Positions 9,374-16,744 of a DNA stretch of 64,000 bases are shown here, piece by piece. Each line of letters opens with the position of its first letter. The first letter of the stretch is position 1. The stretch is from NCBI GenBank assembly GCA_012798135.1, contig JAAZNU010000008.1:36785-100784 (forward strand), written 5' to 3'. The notes under the pieces are model-generated. The model worked only from the letters and a program-made list of their open reading frames with translations, did no database searches and was not told the origin of the DNA. The translations under genes and the position numbers were made by a program. The DNA is from Veillonellaceae bacterium. Lineage in GTDB: Bacteria > Bacillota_C > Negativicutes > UBA1444.

Positions 9374-11059
9374 TCAACCTCCATCTTCCTCATAAGCGAC
9401 CCGAATCACTTCGGAAATCGTGGTAAATCCCCTCAGGGCCTTGTCAATGCCGTCCTGTTGCATTGTCCGCATGCCTTCGGCGGCGGCGGCCCGTTCGATT
9501 TCGGCGGCGGAGTTGCGGTGAATCGTCAAATCCCGGAGCTTCGACGTCATCGGCATGACCTCGTGGATGGCAACCCGGCCCCGGAAGCCGGTGTTGCCGC
9601 AGTGAATGCAGCCCGTCCCCTTGTAAAGCATGCTGCAGACCGCGGTCGAATCGACGCCCTCCATCAAAACGCACTCCGGCGAGGTGACATCCGGCGTGTA
9701 GGAAGTCCGGCATTCGGGACAGACCCGGCGCACCAGCCGCTGGGCCACGCAGCCCAGAACGGAAGAAGCGACCAGAAACGGCTCGATGCCCATGTCGATC
9801 AGACGGGTCACCGCGCCGGCGGCGTCGTTGGTGTGCATCGTGCTCAGTACCAAGTGGCCGGTCAGGGCGGCGCGGATGGCGATTTCCGCCGTTTCCTTGT
9901 CCCGGATCTCGCCGACCATGATGATGTTCGGGTCCTGGCGCAGGATCGACCGCAAGCCGTTGGCAAAAGTCATGCCCGCCTTGTTGTTGACCTGGACCTG
10001 ATTGATCCCGGCCAGTCGGTATTCCACCGGATCCTCGATCGTGATAATGTTCTTCGCCACCGTGTTCAACTCGTTCAGCGTCGAATGCAGCGTAGTGGTT
10101 TTACCGGAACCGGTCGGCCCGGTGATCAGGATCATGCCGAAGCTGTGCCGGTACATGGCTTTGTATTTTTCCAGATTGTCCGGGGAAAATCCCAGGGCAT
10201 CCACATCCAAAATCGCCGACTTCTGGTCCAAAAGGCGCAACACGATCTTCTCACCATAAATGGTCGGCAGCGACGACGCCCGGATGTCGATCGGCCGATC
10301 CTCCTCCTGCACTTGCAGCCGTCCGTCCTGCGGCACCCGTTTTTCGGCAATATCCATGTTGCTGATGATTTTCACACGGGACACGATCGATCCCTGAATA
10401 TTCTTGGGAAACGAGGTCGCCTCCCGCAACACGCCATCGATGCGGAACCGGACGCGCAGGCCGTTCTCCATCGGCTCCAGATGGATGTCGCTGGCGCCGT
10501 TTTTCACCGCCTGGCTGATCAGCGAGTTGACGATGTTGATGACCGGCGCGTCTTCGGAAGTCTCGATTTCCGAGGCAAACAATGGCTCGTCCTTCTGCAG
10601 CTGGCTGACGGATTTCTCGACCAGATCGGTGACGGTGTAGGTCTGCTGGATCGCTCTCAGGATGTCCGCTTCCATGGTCATCACCGGCTCGATCTCGCAC
10701 TGGGTGACCATCCGCAGATCATCGATCGCAAAAAAGTTGGTGGGGTCGGTCATGGCCACCGTCAGGCGGTTACCTTTTTTCCGGATCGGGATCACCCCGT
10801 GCCGCTCGGCGAGGGACATGGGAATGAGACGGGCCGCCTCCTTGTCCGGTGGCGTGGCGGACAGATCGACCAGCGGGATTCCCAGGTTCTGCACCAGGAC
10901 TTCCAACAAGACCGGCTCGGTGATGGCCCCCTGCTTGATCAGCACCCGGCCCAACCGCTCCCCGCTGCGTTTTTGCGCCGCCAGCGCCTGGTCCAGTTGG
11001 TCCTGGGTGATTTTTTGCGTTTCCATGAGCAGTTCGCCCAGACGTTTGCGCCCTTTCAT
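9374..11059 (-). CDS. pilB: Pilus extension ATPase PilB
   Basis: 561 residues. N-terminal T2SSE_N domain (residues 1-150), then the motor domain with SDIHLEP, Walker A GPTGSGKT (314-321), EDPVEYRLAGINQVQVN, the Walker B region QDPNIIMVGEIRD and His box TMHTNDA. A tetracysteine zinc knuckle CPEC...CIHC sits near residues 460-505, as in PilB/GspE. It drives pilus polymerisation at the PilC platform. ATG at 11059 follows GGAGG. First gene of the pil operon. Confidence 0.95.
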   Translation of the reverse strand: MKGRKRLGELLMETQKITQDQLDQALAAQKRSGERLGRVLIKQGAITEPVLLEVLVQNLGIPLVDLSATPPDKEAARLIPMSLAERHGVIPIRKKGNRLTVAMTDPTNFFAIDDLRMVTQCEIEPVMTMEADILRAIQQTYTVTDLVEKSVSQLQKDEPLFASEIETSEDAPVINIVNSLISQAVKNGASDIHLEPMENGLRVRFRIDGVLREATSFPKNIQGSIVSRVKIISNMDIAEKRVPQDGRLQVQEEDRPIDIRASSLPTIYGEKIVLRLLDQKSAILDVDALGFSPDNLEKYKAMYRHSFGMILITGPTGSGKTTTLHSTLNELNTVAKNIITIEDPVEYRLAGINQVQVNNKAGMTFANGLRSILRQDPNIIMVGEIRDKETAEIAIRAALTGHLVLSTMHTNDAAGAVTRLIDMGIEPFLVASSVLGCVAQRLVRRVCPECRTSYTPDVTSPECVLMEGVDSTAVCSMLYKGTGCIHCGNTGFRGRVAIHEVMPMTSKLRDLTIHRNSAAEIERAAAAEGMRTMQQDGIDKALRGFTTISEVIRVAYEEDGG

Positions 11060-11145
11060 TCCGGTTCCTCCGTTTCCCCGCCGGCCGGTCGCGGCTCGGC
11101 CCCAGAAAATTCAACACAGCAGCAGATGGGCCTTTATCAACAGCC

Positions 11146-11173
11146 TGTATATTATTTTCCACAGCAACGGCAA
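11146..11173 (-). promoter_or_regulatory. Candidate promoter of pil operon
   Basis: TTGCCG (11168-11173), 16 bases, TATACA (11146-11151) on the minus strand, about 85 bases before the pilB ATG. Moderate match only. Confidence 0.4.
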
Positions 11174-11196
11174 TATCCCTTTTTTTAGTGCACCGA

Positions 11197-12657
11197 TTAC
11201 AGCGTGACGCCGCCCTTGAAGATGGTGAGATCGCGGAATCCCAGTTTTTCTGCCTTAGTGCGGTCGCCGGACGCGGTCGCCAGCAGCCGATGGAACAGAT
11301 CGTCCGCCAGTTGTTCCGGACTGCTGCCGCCGATCAGGCTGCCAGCGTTGAAATCCAGCCAGTTCCGCTTTTTGCGGAACAGCGGTTCGTTAGTCGCGAT
11401 CTTCAGGCAGGGTACAAGCGTCCCCAATGGCGTGCCACGGCCGGTCGTGAACAGAATCAGCTGACAGCCGGCGGCGGCCAGGGCCGTTATAGCCACCAGG
11501 TCATTGCCCGGCCCGGCCAGCAGCGTCAGCCCCGTCTTGCGTATCCGGCCGCCATACGGCAGCACATCGGTCACCGCTGAACCGCCGCCTTTCTGGATGC
11601 AGCCGAGGGATTTCTCCTCCAGAGTGGTGATGCCGCCCTGCTTGTTGCCGGGAGAAGGATTCTCGTAGATCACCTGGTGGTGCGACCGGAAATACAGCTT
11701 AAAATCGTTGATCATGGCGACAATACCGTCGAAGACTGCGCGATCGGCCGCCCGGGCCATCAGCAGCGTTTCCGCGCCGAACATTTCCGGCGTTTCGGTC
11801 AGCACCGCGCTGCCCCCCATCGCCGTCAGGCGGTCGGCGATGCGTCCCACCAACGGATTGGCGGTGATCCCGGAAAACGCATCCGAGCCGCCGCATTTCA
11901 AACCAATGCTCAGTTCGGCGACAGAGCATTCCGTCCGGGGCGTCCGGGAAGCGTGAACGGCCAGCTGCTCGACCGCGGCCACGCCGGCGGCGAGTTCGTC
12001 TTCGACCGCCTGGGTTTCGAGAAATTTCACCCGGTCGGCGTCCCAGCTCCCCAACACTTTCTGAAACTCGGCGATATTGTTGTTCTCGCAGCCCAGCCCG
12101 AGTACCAGCACGCCGCCGGCGTTCGGGTGATCCACCAGATTCGCCAGGATTTGCTGCGTCCGTCGATGGTCGTCACCCAACTGCGAACAGCCGTAGGGAT
12201 GCGGAAAAGCGTGAATCCCGTCCAGATTCGGTAAAATGCCGAATTCCCGGCCAGCCTCGGCGGCGATGAGCTCGGCGATCCGGTTCACGCAGCCCACCGT
12301 CGGCAGGATCCAGATCTCGTTGCGTATGCCAGCGCGGCCATCCGGCCGGCGATAGCCTCTGAATGAAGCCGGCGGCAACTTTTCCGGAGTCAGCGTCGCC
12401 GGCGCATATTCGTAGTCCAGCAGCTCGCCCAGGCTGGTCGCCAGGTTGTGGACATGCACCCACTCACCGGCAGCAATATCGGTCGTAGCGACACCGATCG
12501 GCTGACCGTATTTGATGACCGCCTCGCCGCGCCGGACCGGCCGGATAGCCAGCTTGTGCGCCGCCGGGATCGCCGCGGCGGCCCCTGCCTCGCCGATCGT
12601 CAGATCGGTCAGCGCCACCGCGACATTATCGTCCGGATGAATTTGCATCGTTTTCAT
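11197..12657 (-). CDS. uxaA: UxaA-family hydro-lyase (altronate/galactarate dehydratase type)
   Basis: About 486 residues. An N-terminal SAF-like domain (residues 1-95) is joined to the large UxaA/GarD domain, with GYRRPDGRAGIRNEIWILPTVGCVN, GCSQLGDDH, GLGCENN, and GLKCGGSDAFSGITANP, which are family hallmarks. The family dehydrates sugar acids (altronate to 2-keto-3-deoxygluconate) using Fe or Mn. The ATG at 12657 follows AGAGG; an upstream GTG at 12663 is possible. It stands alone here, but KDG kinase and KDPG aldolase genes at 61.6-63.3 kb would handle the product. Substrate (altronate or another aldarate) is not fixed by sequence. Confidence 0.85.
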   Translation of the reverse strand: MKTMQIHPDDNVAVALTDLTIGEAGAAAAIPAAHKLAIRPVRRGEAVIKYGQPIGVATTDIAAGEWVHVHNLATSLGELLDYEYAPATLTPEKLPPASFRGYRRPDGRAGIRNEIWILPTVGCVNRIAELIAAEAGREFGILPNLDGIHAFPHPYGCSQLGDDHRRTQQILANLVDHPNAGGVLVLGLGCENNNIAEFQKVLGSWDADRVKFLETQAVEDELAAGVAAVEQLAVHASRTPRTECSVAELSIGLKCGGSDAFSGITANPLVGRIADRLTAMGGSAVLTETPEMFGAETLLMARAADRAVFDGIVAMINDFKLYFRSHHQVIYENPSPGNKQGGITTLEEKSLGCIQKGGGSAVTDVLPYGGRIRKTGLTLLAGPGNDLVAITALAAAGCQLILFTTGRGTPLGTLVPCLKIATNEPLFRKKRNWLDFNAGSLIGGSSPEQLADDLFHRLLATASGDRTKAEKLGFRDLTIFKGGVTL

Positions 12658-12685
12658 CGTCACGCCTCTTTTCCTGCATTTCCCC

Positions 12686-12714
12686 TTACGTTTGCCGGCA
12701 AAACCGCTTATAAT
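12686..12714 (+). promoter_or_regulatory. Promoter of the 29-residue peptide
   Basis: TTACGT (12686-12691), 17 bases, perfect TATAAT (12709-12714) on the plus strand. It points to the small open frame at 12756. Confidence 0.5.
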
Positions 12715-12755
12715 GGTTACAGGCGACAGCCGGTCCGTAAAAAGGGGGAATCATC

Positions 12756-12845
12756 CTGGAACCTTATATTGGCGATGTCGGCATCCTATTCCTGCTCATC
12801 CTGGCTGTTCTGTACCATCAGTGGGACTCCCTGTTTCGCGAATGA
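12756..12845 (+). CDS. Candidate 29-residue single-pass membrane peptide with non-standard start
   Basis: The frame reads (L/M)EPYIGDVG, a 12-residue hydrophobic run ILFLLILAVLYH and the tail QWDSLFRE, then TGA. A good ribosome site AAGGGGG lies seven bases before a CTG. An in-frame TAA at 12738-12740 leaves only ATC, ATC and CTG as possible starts, so initiation would be non-standard. It has its own promoter upstream and a hairpin right after the stop, and it runs opposite to its neighbours. I do not recognise a family. The peptide-like composition (acidic head, membrane helix, polar tail) is the main argument that it is real. Confidence 0.45.
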   Translation: MEPYIGDVGILFLLILAVLYHQWDSLFRE

Positions 12846-12888
12846 CAAAGAGCTCTCCGCATCGACGACGATCGCAGGGAGCTCTTTG
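12846..12888. terminator. Hairpin between small peptide and HD gene
   Basis: CAAAGAGCTC pairs with GAGCTCTTTG around a 23-base loop with extra pairs. It lies downstream of both the peptide (plus) and the HD gene (minus). Neither side has a strong T-run, so termination strength is uncertain. Confidence 0.45.
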
Positions 12889-12910
12889 GCTTTACAGGAT
12901 GCCAGCGCTC

Positions 12911-13477
12911 TCAGAGCAGCGGAATCTCCTGATATTCCGGCTGTTTGACCGCCGTTGCCAGCGCCTGGGTCAGGAAGGCCACATGTTCGGCGAAATCGAC
13001 CCCCATGTCGGCGGCGCCGCCGGTCAGGGTGTCCCGGTTGACCGCCCGGGCGAAGGCCTTGTCCTTCATTTTCTTCAGGACCGATTTGACTTCCAGGTTG
13101 TCCAGGCTGCGGTCCGGCCGCACCAGCGCGCAGGCGATGATAAATCCGGTCATTTCATCCACGGCCAGCAGGGTCTTCTGGAGCTGGCTGCGTCCGCTCT
13201 CCCAAGTCCGGCAGTGTGATTCCACGTCGATAACCATGGCGTCGTCATAGCCCTCGGCCATCAGAATCTCCCGGGCATGATGGGGATGGTCGTGCGGGAA
13301 CTTTTCAAAATCCACGTCGTGGAGCAGGCCCACCGCCCCCCAATATTCGACGTCGCCGCCGAATTTCCCCGCATAGGCCCGCATGGCGATTTCCACGGCG
13401 AGACAATGCTTGAGCAAAACTTCGCTGCTCACATGTTTGCGCAGCACGGTCCAGGCCTTTTGCCTTGTTTCCGTCAT
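12911..13477 (-). CDS. HD-domain phosphohydrolase, HDIG type
   Basis: About 188 residues from the ATG at 13477 (GGAGG eight bases upstream; an in-frame ATG at 13504 lacks a site). Metal-binding pattern: H near residue 25 (LLKHCLAVE), HD in GLLHDVDFEKFP, HHAREIL, then D in LLAVDEMTGF. The family covers small cytoplasmic phosphohydrolases, often with nucleotide substrates; this uncharacterised subtype (TIGR00277-like) is widespread in anaerobes. It has its own unit between two hairpins. No substrate can be given. Confidence 0.8.
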   Translation of the reverse strand: MTETRQKAWTVLRKHVSSEVLLKHCLAVEIAMRAYAGKFGGDVEYWGAVGLLHDVDFEKFPHDHPHHAREILMAEGYDDAMVIDVESHCRTWESGRSQLQKTLLAVDEMTGFIIACALVRPDRSLDNLEVKSVLKKMKDKAFARAVNRDTLTGGAADMGVDFAEHVAFLTQALATAVKQPEYQEIPLL

Positions 13478-13507
13478 TTTTCCAACCTCCTTGCCTTTTC
13501 CCATGAA

Positions 13508-13532
13508 AAAAGACCGCCGGAAGCGGTCTTTT
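13508..13532 (-). terminator. Rho-independent terminator after the NlpC/P60 gene
   Basis: AAAAGACCGC, five bases, GCGGTCTTTT; on the minus strand the stem runs into a T-tract. It lies 14 bases after the wall hydrolase stop. Confidence 0.85.
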
Positions 13533-13545
13533 CGTTTGTTTGTGG

Positions 13546-14220
13546 TTACATGACCCGCCGGGCGCCGATGTACCGCTCACCCCAATAGTAACCGAACAGA
13601 TCGGCCACGACCACGCCCCGGCTCGAAGTGGCGCTGATGAACTGGCTGTTGCCGATGTAGATCCCGACATGGGACGGCCCCGGTTCGTAGGTTTCAAAGA
13701 ACACCAGATCGCCTGGCCGCAGTCGTTCCGTCGCGACCGGCTTGCCGACGGCGAATTGTCCGTCCGCCATCCGCGGCAGGTTGATCCCGACCTGCGAGAA
13801 AACGTACCGGGTAAACCCGGAGCAGTCGAACCCGCGGGGGGTCGTGCCGCCAAACCAATACGGCACGCCGACGTACTGAAAACTGGAGGAGATCAGACGC
13901 CGGACGGTGGCCGTCGAGGCACCGCGGCTGATCGGCAGATCCCGGCCAATCAAGGTCCGGTAGAGTTCCGGACTGACTTTGCCGTCCACCGACAGATTTT
14001 TTTCCTTTTGCATGGTTCGCACGGCCTCCGCCGTCACCTCGCCATACACGCCATCCATGGACCCGACCACGTATCCCATCTGGGACAACTTTTCCTGCAA
14101 CGCCAGCACTTCGTCGCCCTGGTCGCCGACCTGCAGGGGCTCTTCCGGCGCGGCCTGTGCAACCGGAATCAGACAGAACACCGAAAACAACAACACGAAC
14201 AGAAACCGTTGAAAACGCAA
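13546..14220 (-). CDS. Secreted NlpC/P60 peptidoglycan endopeptidase with PG-binding domain
   Basis: 224 residues. Signal peptide (1-23, ending VAQA), a PG_binding_1 domain (about 30-90: LQVGDQGDEVLALQEKLSQMGY), then an NlpC/P60 domain (about 105-224) with the catalytic Cys in RGFDCSGFTRYVF and the His in PSHVGIYIGN. Such enzymes cut stem peptides of peptidoglycan. The start is TTG at 14220, eight bases after GAGGAG. The leader is a c-di-AMP riboswitch, which in other Firmicutes controls just this type of wall hydrolase; hence expression should fall when c-di-AMP is high. Confidence 0.93.
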   Translation of the reverse strand: MRFQRFLFVLLFSVFCLIPVAQAAPEEPLQVGDQGDEVLALQEKLSQMGYVVGSMDGVYGEVTAEAVRTMQKEKNLSVDGKVSPELYRTLIGRDLPISRGASTATVRRLISSSFQYVGVPYWFGGTTPRGFDCSGFTRYVFSQVGINLPRMADGQFAVGKPVATERLRPGDLVFFETYEPGPSHVGIYIGNSQFISATSSRGVVVADLFGYYWGERYIGARRVM

Positions 14221-14232
14221 TAGAACTGCTCC

Positions 14233-14342
14233 TCTCTGTCGCCTCCGAGGTTAGCTGACGGGTTAGGGTTGAAGGCACCCCACTCGGCAAACCGAGTTTC
14301 ACCCCACTGATGGTTCCCCCGTACCTGAGCTGGATTCGGCTA
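14233..14342 (-). ncRNA. c-di-AMP riboswitch (ydaO-yuaA type)
   Basis: The minus-strand leader carries the conserved blocks of the ydaO class in order: GCCGAATCC near 14333-14341, GGTACGGGGGAACCA (about 14310-14325), GGGGTGAA, and the 3' block CAGCTAACCTCGGAGGCG (about 14241-14258), followed directly by the GAGGAG ribosome site. Known members bind two c-di-AMP molecules and turn off genes for wall remodelling and osmolyte handling. Here the regulated gene is the NlpC/P60 hydrolase 13 bases downstream. The overlap of the aptamer end with the ribosome site suggests control at translation or by a closely linked terminator; I did not fold it. Confidence 0.88.
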
Positions 14343-14400
14343 TTTAAAAGCTCACTTATTTTCTATTCTATGTATCGGCGAAAAATCCTGCCGACATCAC

Positions 14401-15345
14401 TTATTTTTTTCGCAAATCCTCCCGGATGAGATAGAGCGGGCGTTGCTTGACTTCTTCGAAAATCCGGCCCACATATTCGCCGACGATTCCCAGGCCGACC
14501 ATCTGCAGCCCGCCCAGAAGCACGATGCTTGCCGAAGTGGTGGCCCAGCCGGGAACGGCGTCCTCCGTGAACAGCTTGATGTACAGCACGTGCCCCAGCA
14601 AAACGAAACTGGCCAGGCCGAGCAGCAGACCCATGTAAAAGGCGATGCGCAGCGGCAGTTTGGAATAGCCGGTGATGCCGTCGAGCGCGAAATGCAACAT
14701 TTTTCCCAGGGAAAATTTCGATTTGCCCGCCCGGCGCGGCGGCGCCACGAACTCGAGATACTCCTGTTTGTAGCCGATCGAACTGATGATGCCCCGGATG
14801 AACTTCGCCCGCTCGCCGAACCTCCGGAACCCGAGGACCACCTTGCGGTCCAGTAGCCGGAAATCCGAGCCTCCCTCGACGATGTGGACCTTGGAGATCG
14901 CGTTGATCAACTGGTAGAAACCGCGGGAAGTCAGCTTTTTCAGCCAGGAAACCCCTTCGGTATCCTTGCGGATGGTCTGGACCACTTCGGCCCCCGCCTC
15001 CCAGCGGGCAATCAGCGTCGGCAACAATGCCGGCGGATGCTGCAGGTCGCCGTCCATAGTGATGACCGCGTCGCCCTCGGCGTTTTCCATGCCGCAGGTC
15101 AAGGCGGTCTGGAAACCGTAGTTGCGGGCCAAAATGAGTGCCCGGACGCGGGAATCCTGCTGGGACAGGCGGTCGAGAATCAGCGGCGTTGCATCCTTAG
15201 ACCCGTCGTCGATATAAATCAGTTCGAACCGGTAGGGCAACGGTTCCAGGTGCCGGACCACTTCGCGATAAAGAGCGTCGATGTTTTCCTGCTCGTTGTA
15301 GACCGGCACGGCGACCGAAATCAATTTTTGTTCCGTTTTATCCAT
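14401..15345 (-). CDS. Family 2 glycosyltransferase, polyprenyl-phosphate sugar synthase type
   Basis: 314 residues. GT-A fold with VAVPVYNEQENI, IDDGSKDAT, MDGDLQHPP (metal-binding DxD-like) in residues 8-110, and two C-terminal membrane helices (about 232-257 and 269-292). This is the DPM1/GtrB/ArnC group that loads a sugar onto undecaprenyl phosphate at the inner face of the membrane. It follows aroH by 17 bases on the same strand. A second member of the group (21406-22341) lies with a GtrA flippase, and this copy lacks such a partner nearby. Confidence 0.88.
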   Translation of the reverse strand: MDKTEQKLISVAVPVYNEQENIDALYREVVRHLEPLPYRFELIYIDDGSKDATPLILDRLSQQDSRVRALILARNYGFQTALTCGMENAEGDAVITMDGDLQHPPALLPTLIARWEAGAEVVQTIRKDTEGVSWLKKLTSRGFYQLINAISKVHIVEGGSDFRLLDRKVVLGFRRFGERAKFIRGIISSIGYKQEYLEFVAPPRRAGKSKFSLGKMLHFALDGITGYSKLPLRIAFYMGLLLGLASFVLLGHVLYIKLFTEDAVPGWATTSASIVLLGGLQMVGLGIVGEYVGRIFEEVKQRPLYLIREDLRKK

Positions 15346-15362
15346 CGTTATCGTCTATCTCC

Positions 15363-15740
15363 TCAATTCCGCCGTGGTTCCGCCGGATTCAGATCCGGTC
15401 GCAACACCACGGCGCCCCCCTGATAAATCGGCTGGATCTCATGCTGCGATTTATCGGTGTTGAGCAGGATCAATACCCGGATGCACAGCGAAATACCATC
15501 CGGGCAGTCGATTTCCTGTGTGCCGAACAGCGGCACCTCGGTCCAGCCCAGTTCCCGCGCCGCCGCCGCCGGGAACGAAGCATTCAGGTCCGGCGTGGAA
15601 CTAAAAATCACCGCGGCGATATCGTTGGGCTGCAAGGCGTTGGCTTTAGTCAGTGCCACCAGCAGGTTGCGGGTCGCGTCCCGGATCGCCGCCGGTTCGT
15701 TGGCAATTGCCGTGGTCGCGCCGCGGACTCCTCTCAACAT
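15363..15740 (-). CDS. aroH: Chorismate mutase, AroH class
   Basis: 125 residues, the size of monofunctional AroH enzymes. It begins MLRGVRGATTAI and contains the AroH-type active-site elements: Arg at position 6 or so in VRGATT, IFSSTPDLNASFPA, and the CIRVLI strand. It converts chorismate to prephenate for Phe and Tyr synthesis. ATG at 15740 lies after GGGAGGAG. The frame is open far upstream inside nirJ2, but that part is a shadow. It is the third gene after nirJ1 and nirJ2, 17 bases behind nirJ2. Confidence 0.92.
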   Translation of the reverse strand: MLRGVRGATTAIANEPAAIRDATRNLLVALTKANALQPNDIAAVIFSSTPDLNASFPAAAARELGWTEVPLFGTQEIDCPDGISLCIRVLILLNTDKSQHEIQPIYQGGAVVLRPDLNPAEPRRN

Positions 15741-15757
15741 ACGGTTTCTCCTCCCCT

Positions 15758-16744
15758 TCAGCGGCCGGAAAAAATACAGCTGGGATCTTCCGCCAGATAA
15801 TCGCCGGCCGACGCATGCCAGGCCCGGGCCCGACAGCCGCCGCAAATATTCTGGTAGCCGCAGGCGCCGCATTGCCCGCCCAGTTCGGCCCGACGCAGAT
15901 CCGCGAACAGCGGCGACTCCCGCCACAGCTTCGCGAAGCCGCCGTCCCGGATGTTGCCCGCCTTCAGCGGAAAATACGGGCAGGGCTGCAGATCGCCGTT
16001 GGGCAGAATCACGCAGTAAGCCGTGCCGGCGATGCAGCCTTTGCTGAACCGCATCGGAATGCCTTTTTCGGCGGCGATCCGCATGAACTGCGGTGCGCAG
16101 GTCGGCTTTAATTCGATGGACACCTGGCGCTGCTTCTCCAGGATTTTCTGGAGCAGGGCCTCCTGGCGCTCGACCGGCAGACTGCGGTCCTTGATGTTGT
16201 CGCCGCGTCCTGTCGGCACCAAAAAGAAAATGTGATGGGCCACCGCGCCCCACTCGACGGCCAGATCGGTGATTGCCAGCGTTTCCGCCTCGTTCCAGTC
16301 CATCACCGTGGTATGGACCTGGAACGGCAGGCCTCCTTCGCGACAGGCTTTCATTCCAGCGACAGTGGCCGCCCAGGCCCCTGCCGACTGACGGAACCAG
16401 TCGTGCCGGCCGGCGTCGACGCTGTCGATACTGATGCCCGCCGCCGCCAAACCCGCTTCCTTCAGTTCCGCCACCTTGGCCGGCGTCAGCAGAATGCCGT
16501 TTGTGCCCAGCACCGGCCGCAGTTTTTTCGACCGGGCATAGGCGATCAGTTCCGTCAGGTCCGGCCGCAGCAGCGGCTCGCCGCCGGAAAAAACGAAAAT
16601 CCGAAATCCGCAGTCCGCCGCCTCGTCGAGCAACCGCTTGCCTTCGGCCGTCGTCAGTTCGTCCCGCAGACAATCCCCCGCATCGCGATAACAATGCAGG
16701 CAGTTGATATTGCAGGCTTGGGTCGTATTCCAGGAAATCAGCAT
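15758..16744 (-). CDS. nirJ2: Radical SAM haem-pathway protein NirJ2 (AhbD-like)
   Basis: 328 residues. The ATG lies in ATGCTGA, overlapping the nirJ1 stop. Radical SAM motif CNINCLHC near residues 10-17, GGEPLLRPDL for SAM binding, and a C-terminal SPASM-type set of cysteines (CPYFPLKAGN, CGACGYQNICGGCRARA, SCIF). NirJ2/AhbD proteins act in the siroheme-derived haem route found in anaerobes, where AhbD decarboxylates Fe-coproporphyrin to haem b. The pairing with NirJ1 is typical of Negativicutes and Heliobacteria. Other ahb genes are not in the window. Confidence 0.88.
   Translation of the reverse strand: MLISWNTTQACNINCLHCYRDAGDCLRDELTTAEGKRLLDEAADCGFRIFVFSGGEPLLRPDLTELIAYARSKKLRPVLGTNGILLTPAKVAELKEAGLAAAGISIDSVDAGRHDWFRQSAGAWAATVAGMKACREGGLPFQVHTTVMDWNEAETLAITDLAVEWGAVAHHIFFLVPTGRGDNIKDRSLPVERQEALLQKILEKQRQVSIELKPTCAPQFMRIAAEKGIPMRFSKGCIAGTAYCVILPNGDLQPCPYFPLKAGNIRDGGFAKLWRESPLFADLRRAELGGQCGACGYQNICGGCRARAWHASAGDYLAEDPSCIFSGR

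Noticed and set aside
8708..11188. 826-codon open frame on the plus strand opposite pilT and pilB
   Set aside because: It mirrors two well-conserved ATPase genes; its composition (His, Arg, Gln-rich) is that of an antisense shadow in GC-rich DNA, and it has no ribosome site.
11060..11196. Possible small gene before pilB (frame beginning MENNIQAVDKG)
   Set aside because: It overlaps pilB out of frame, lacks a ribosome site and is better explained as the pil promoter and leader.
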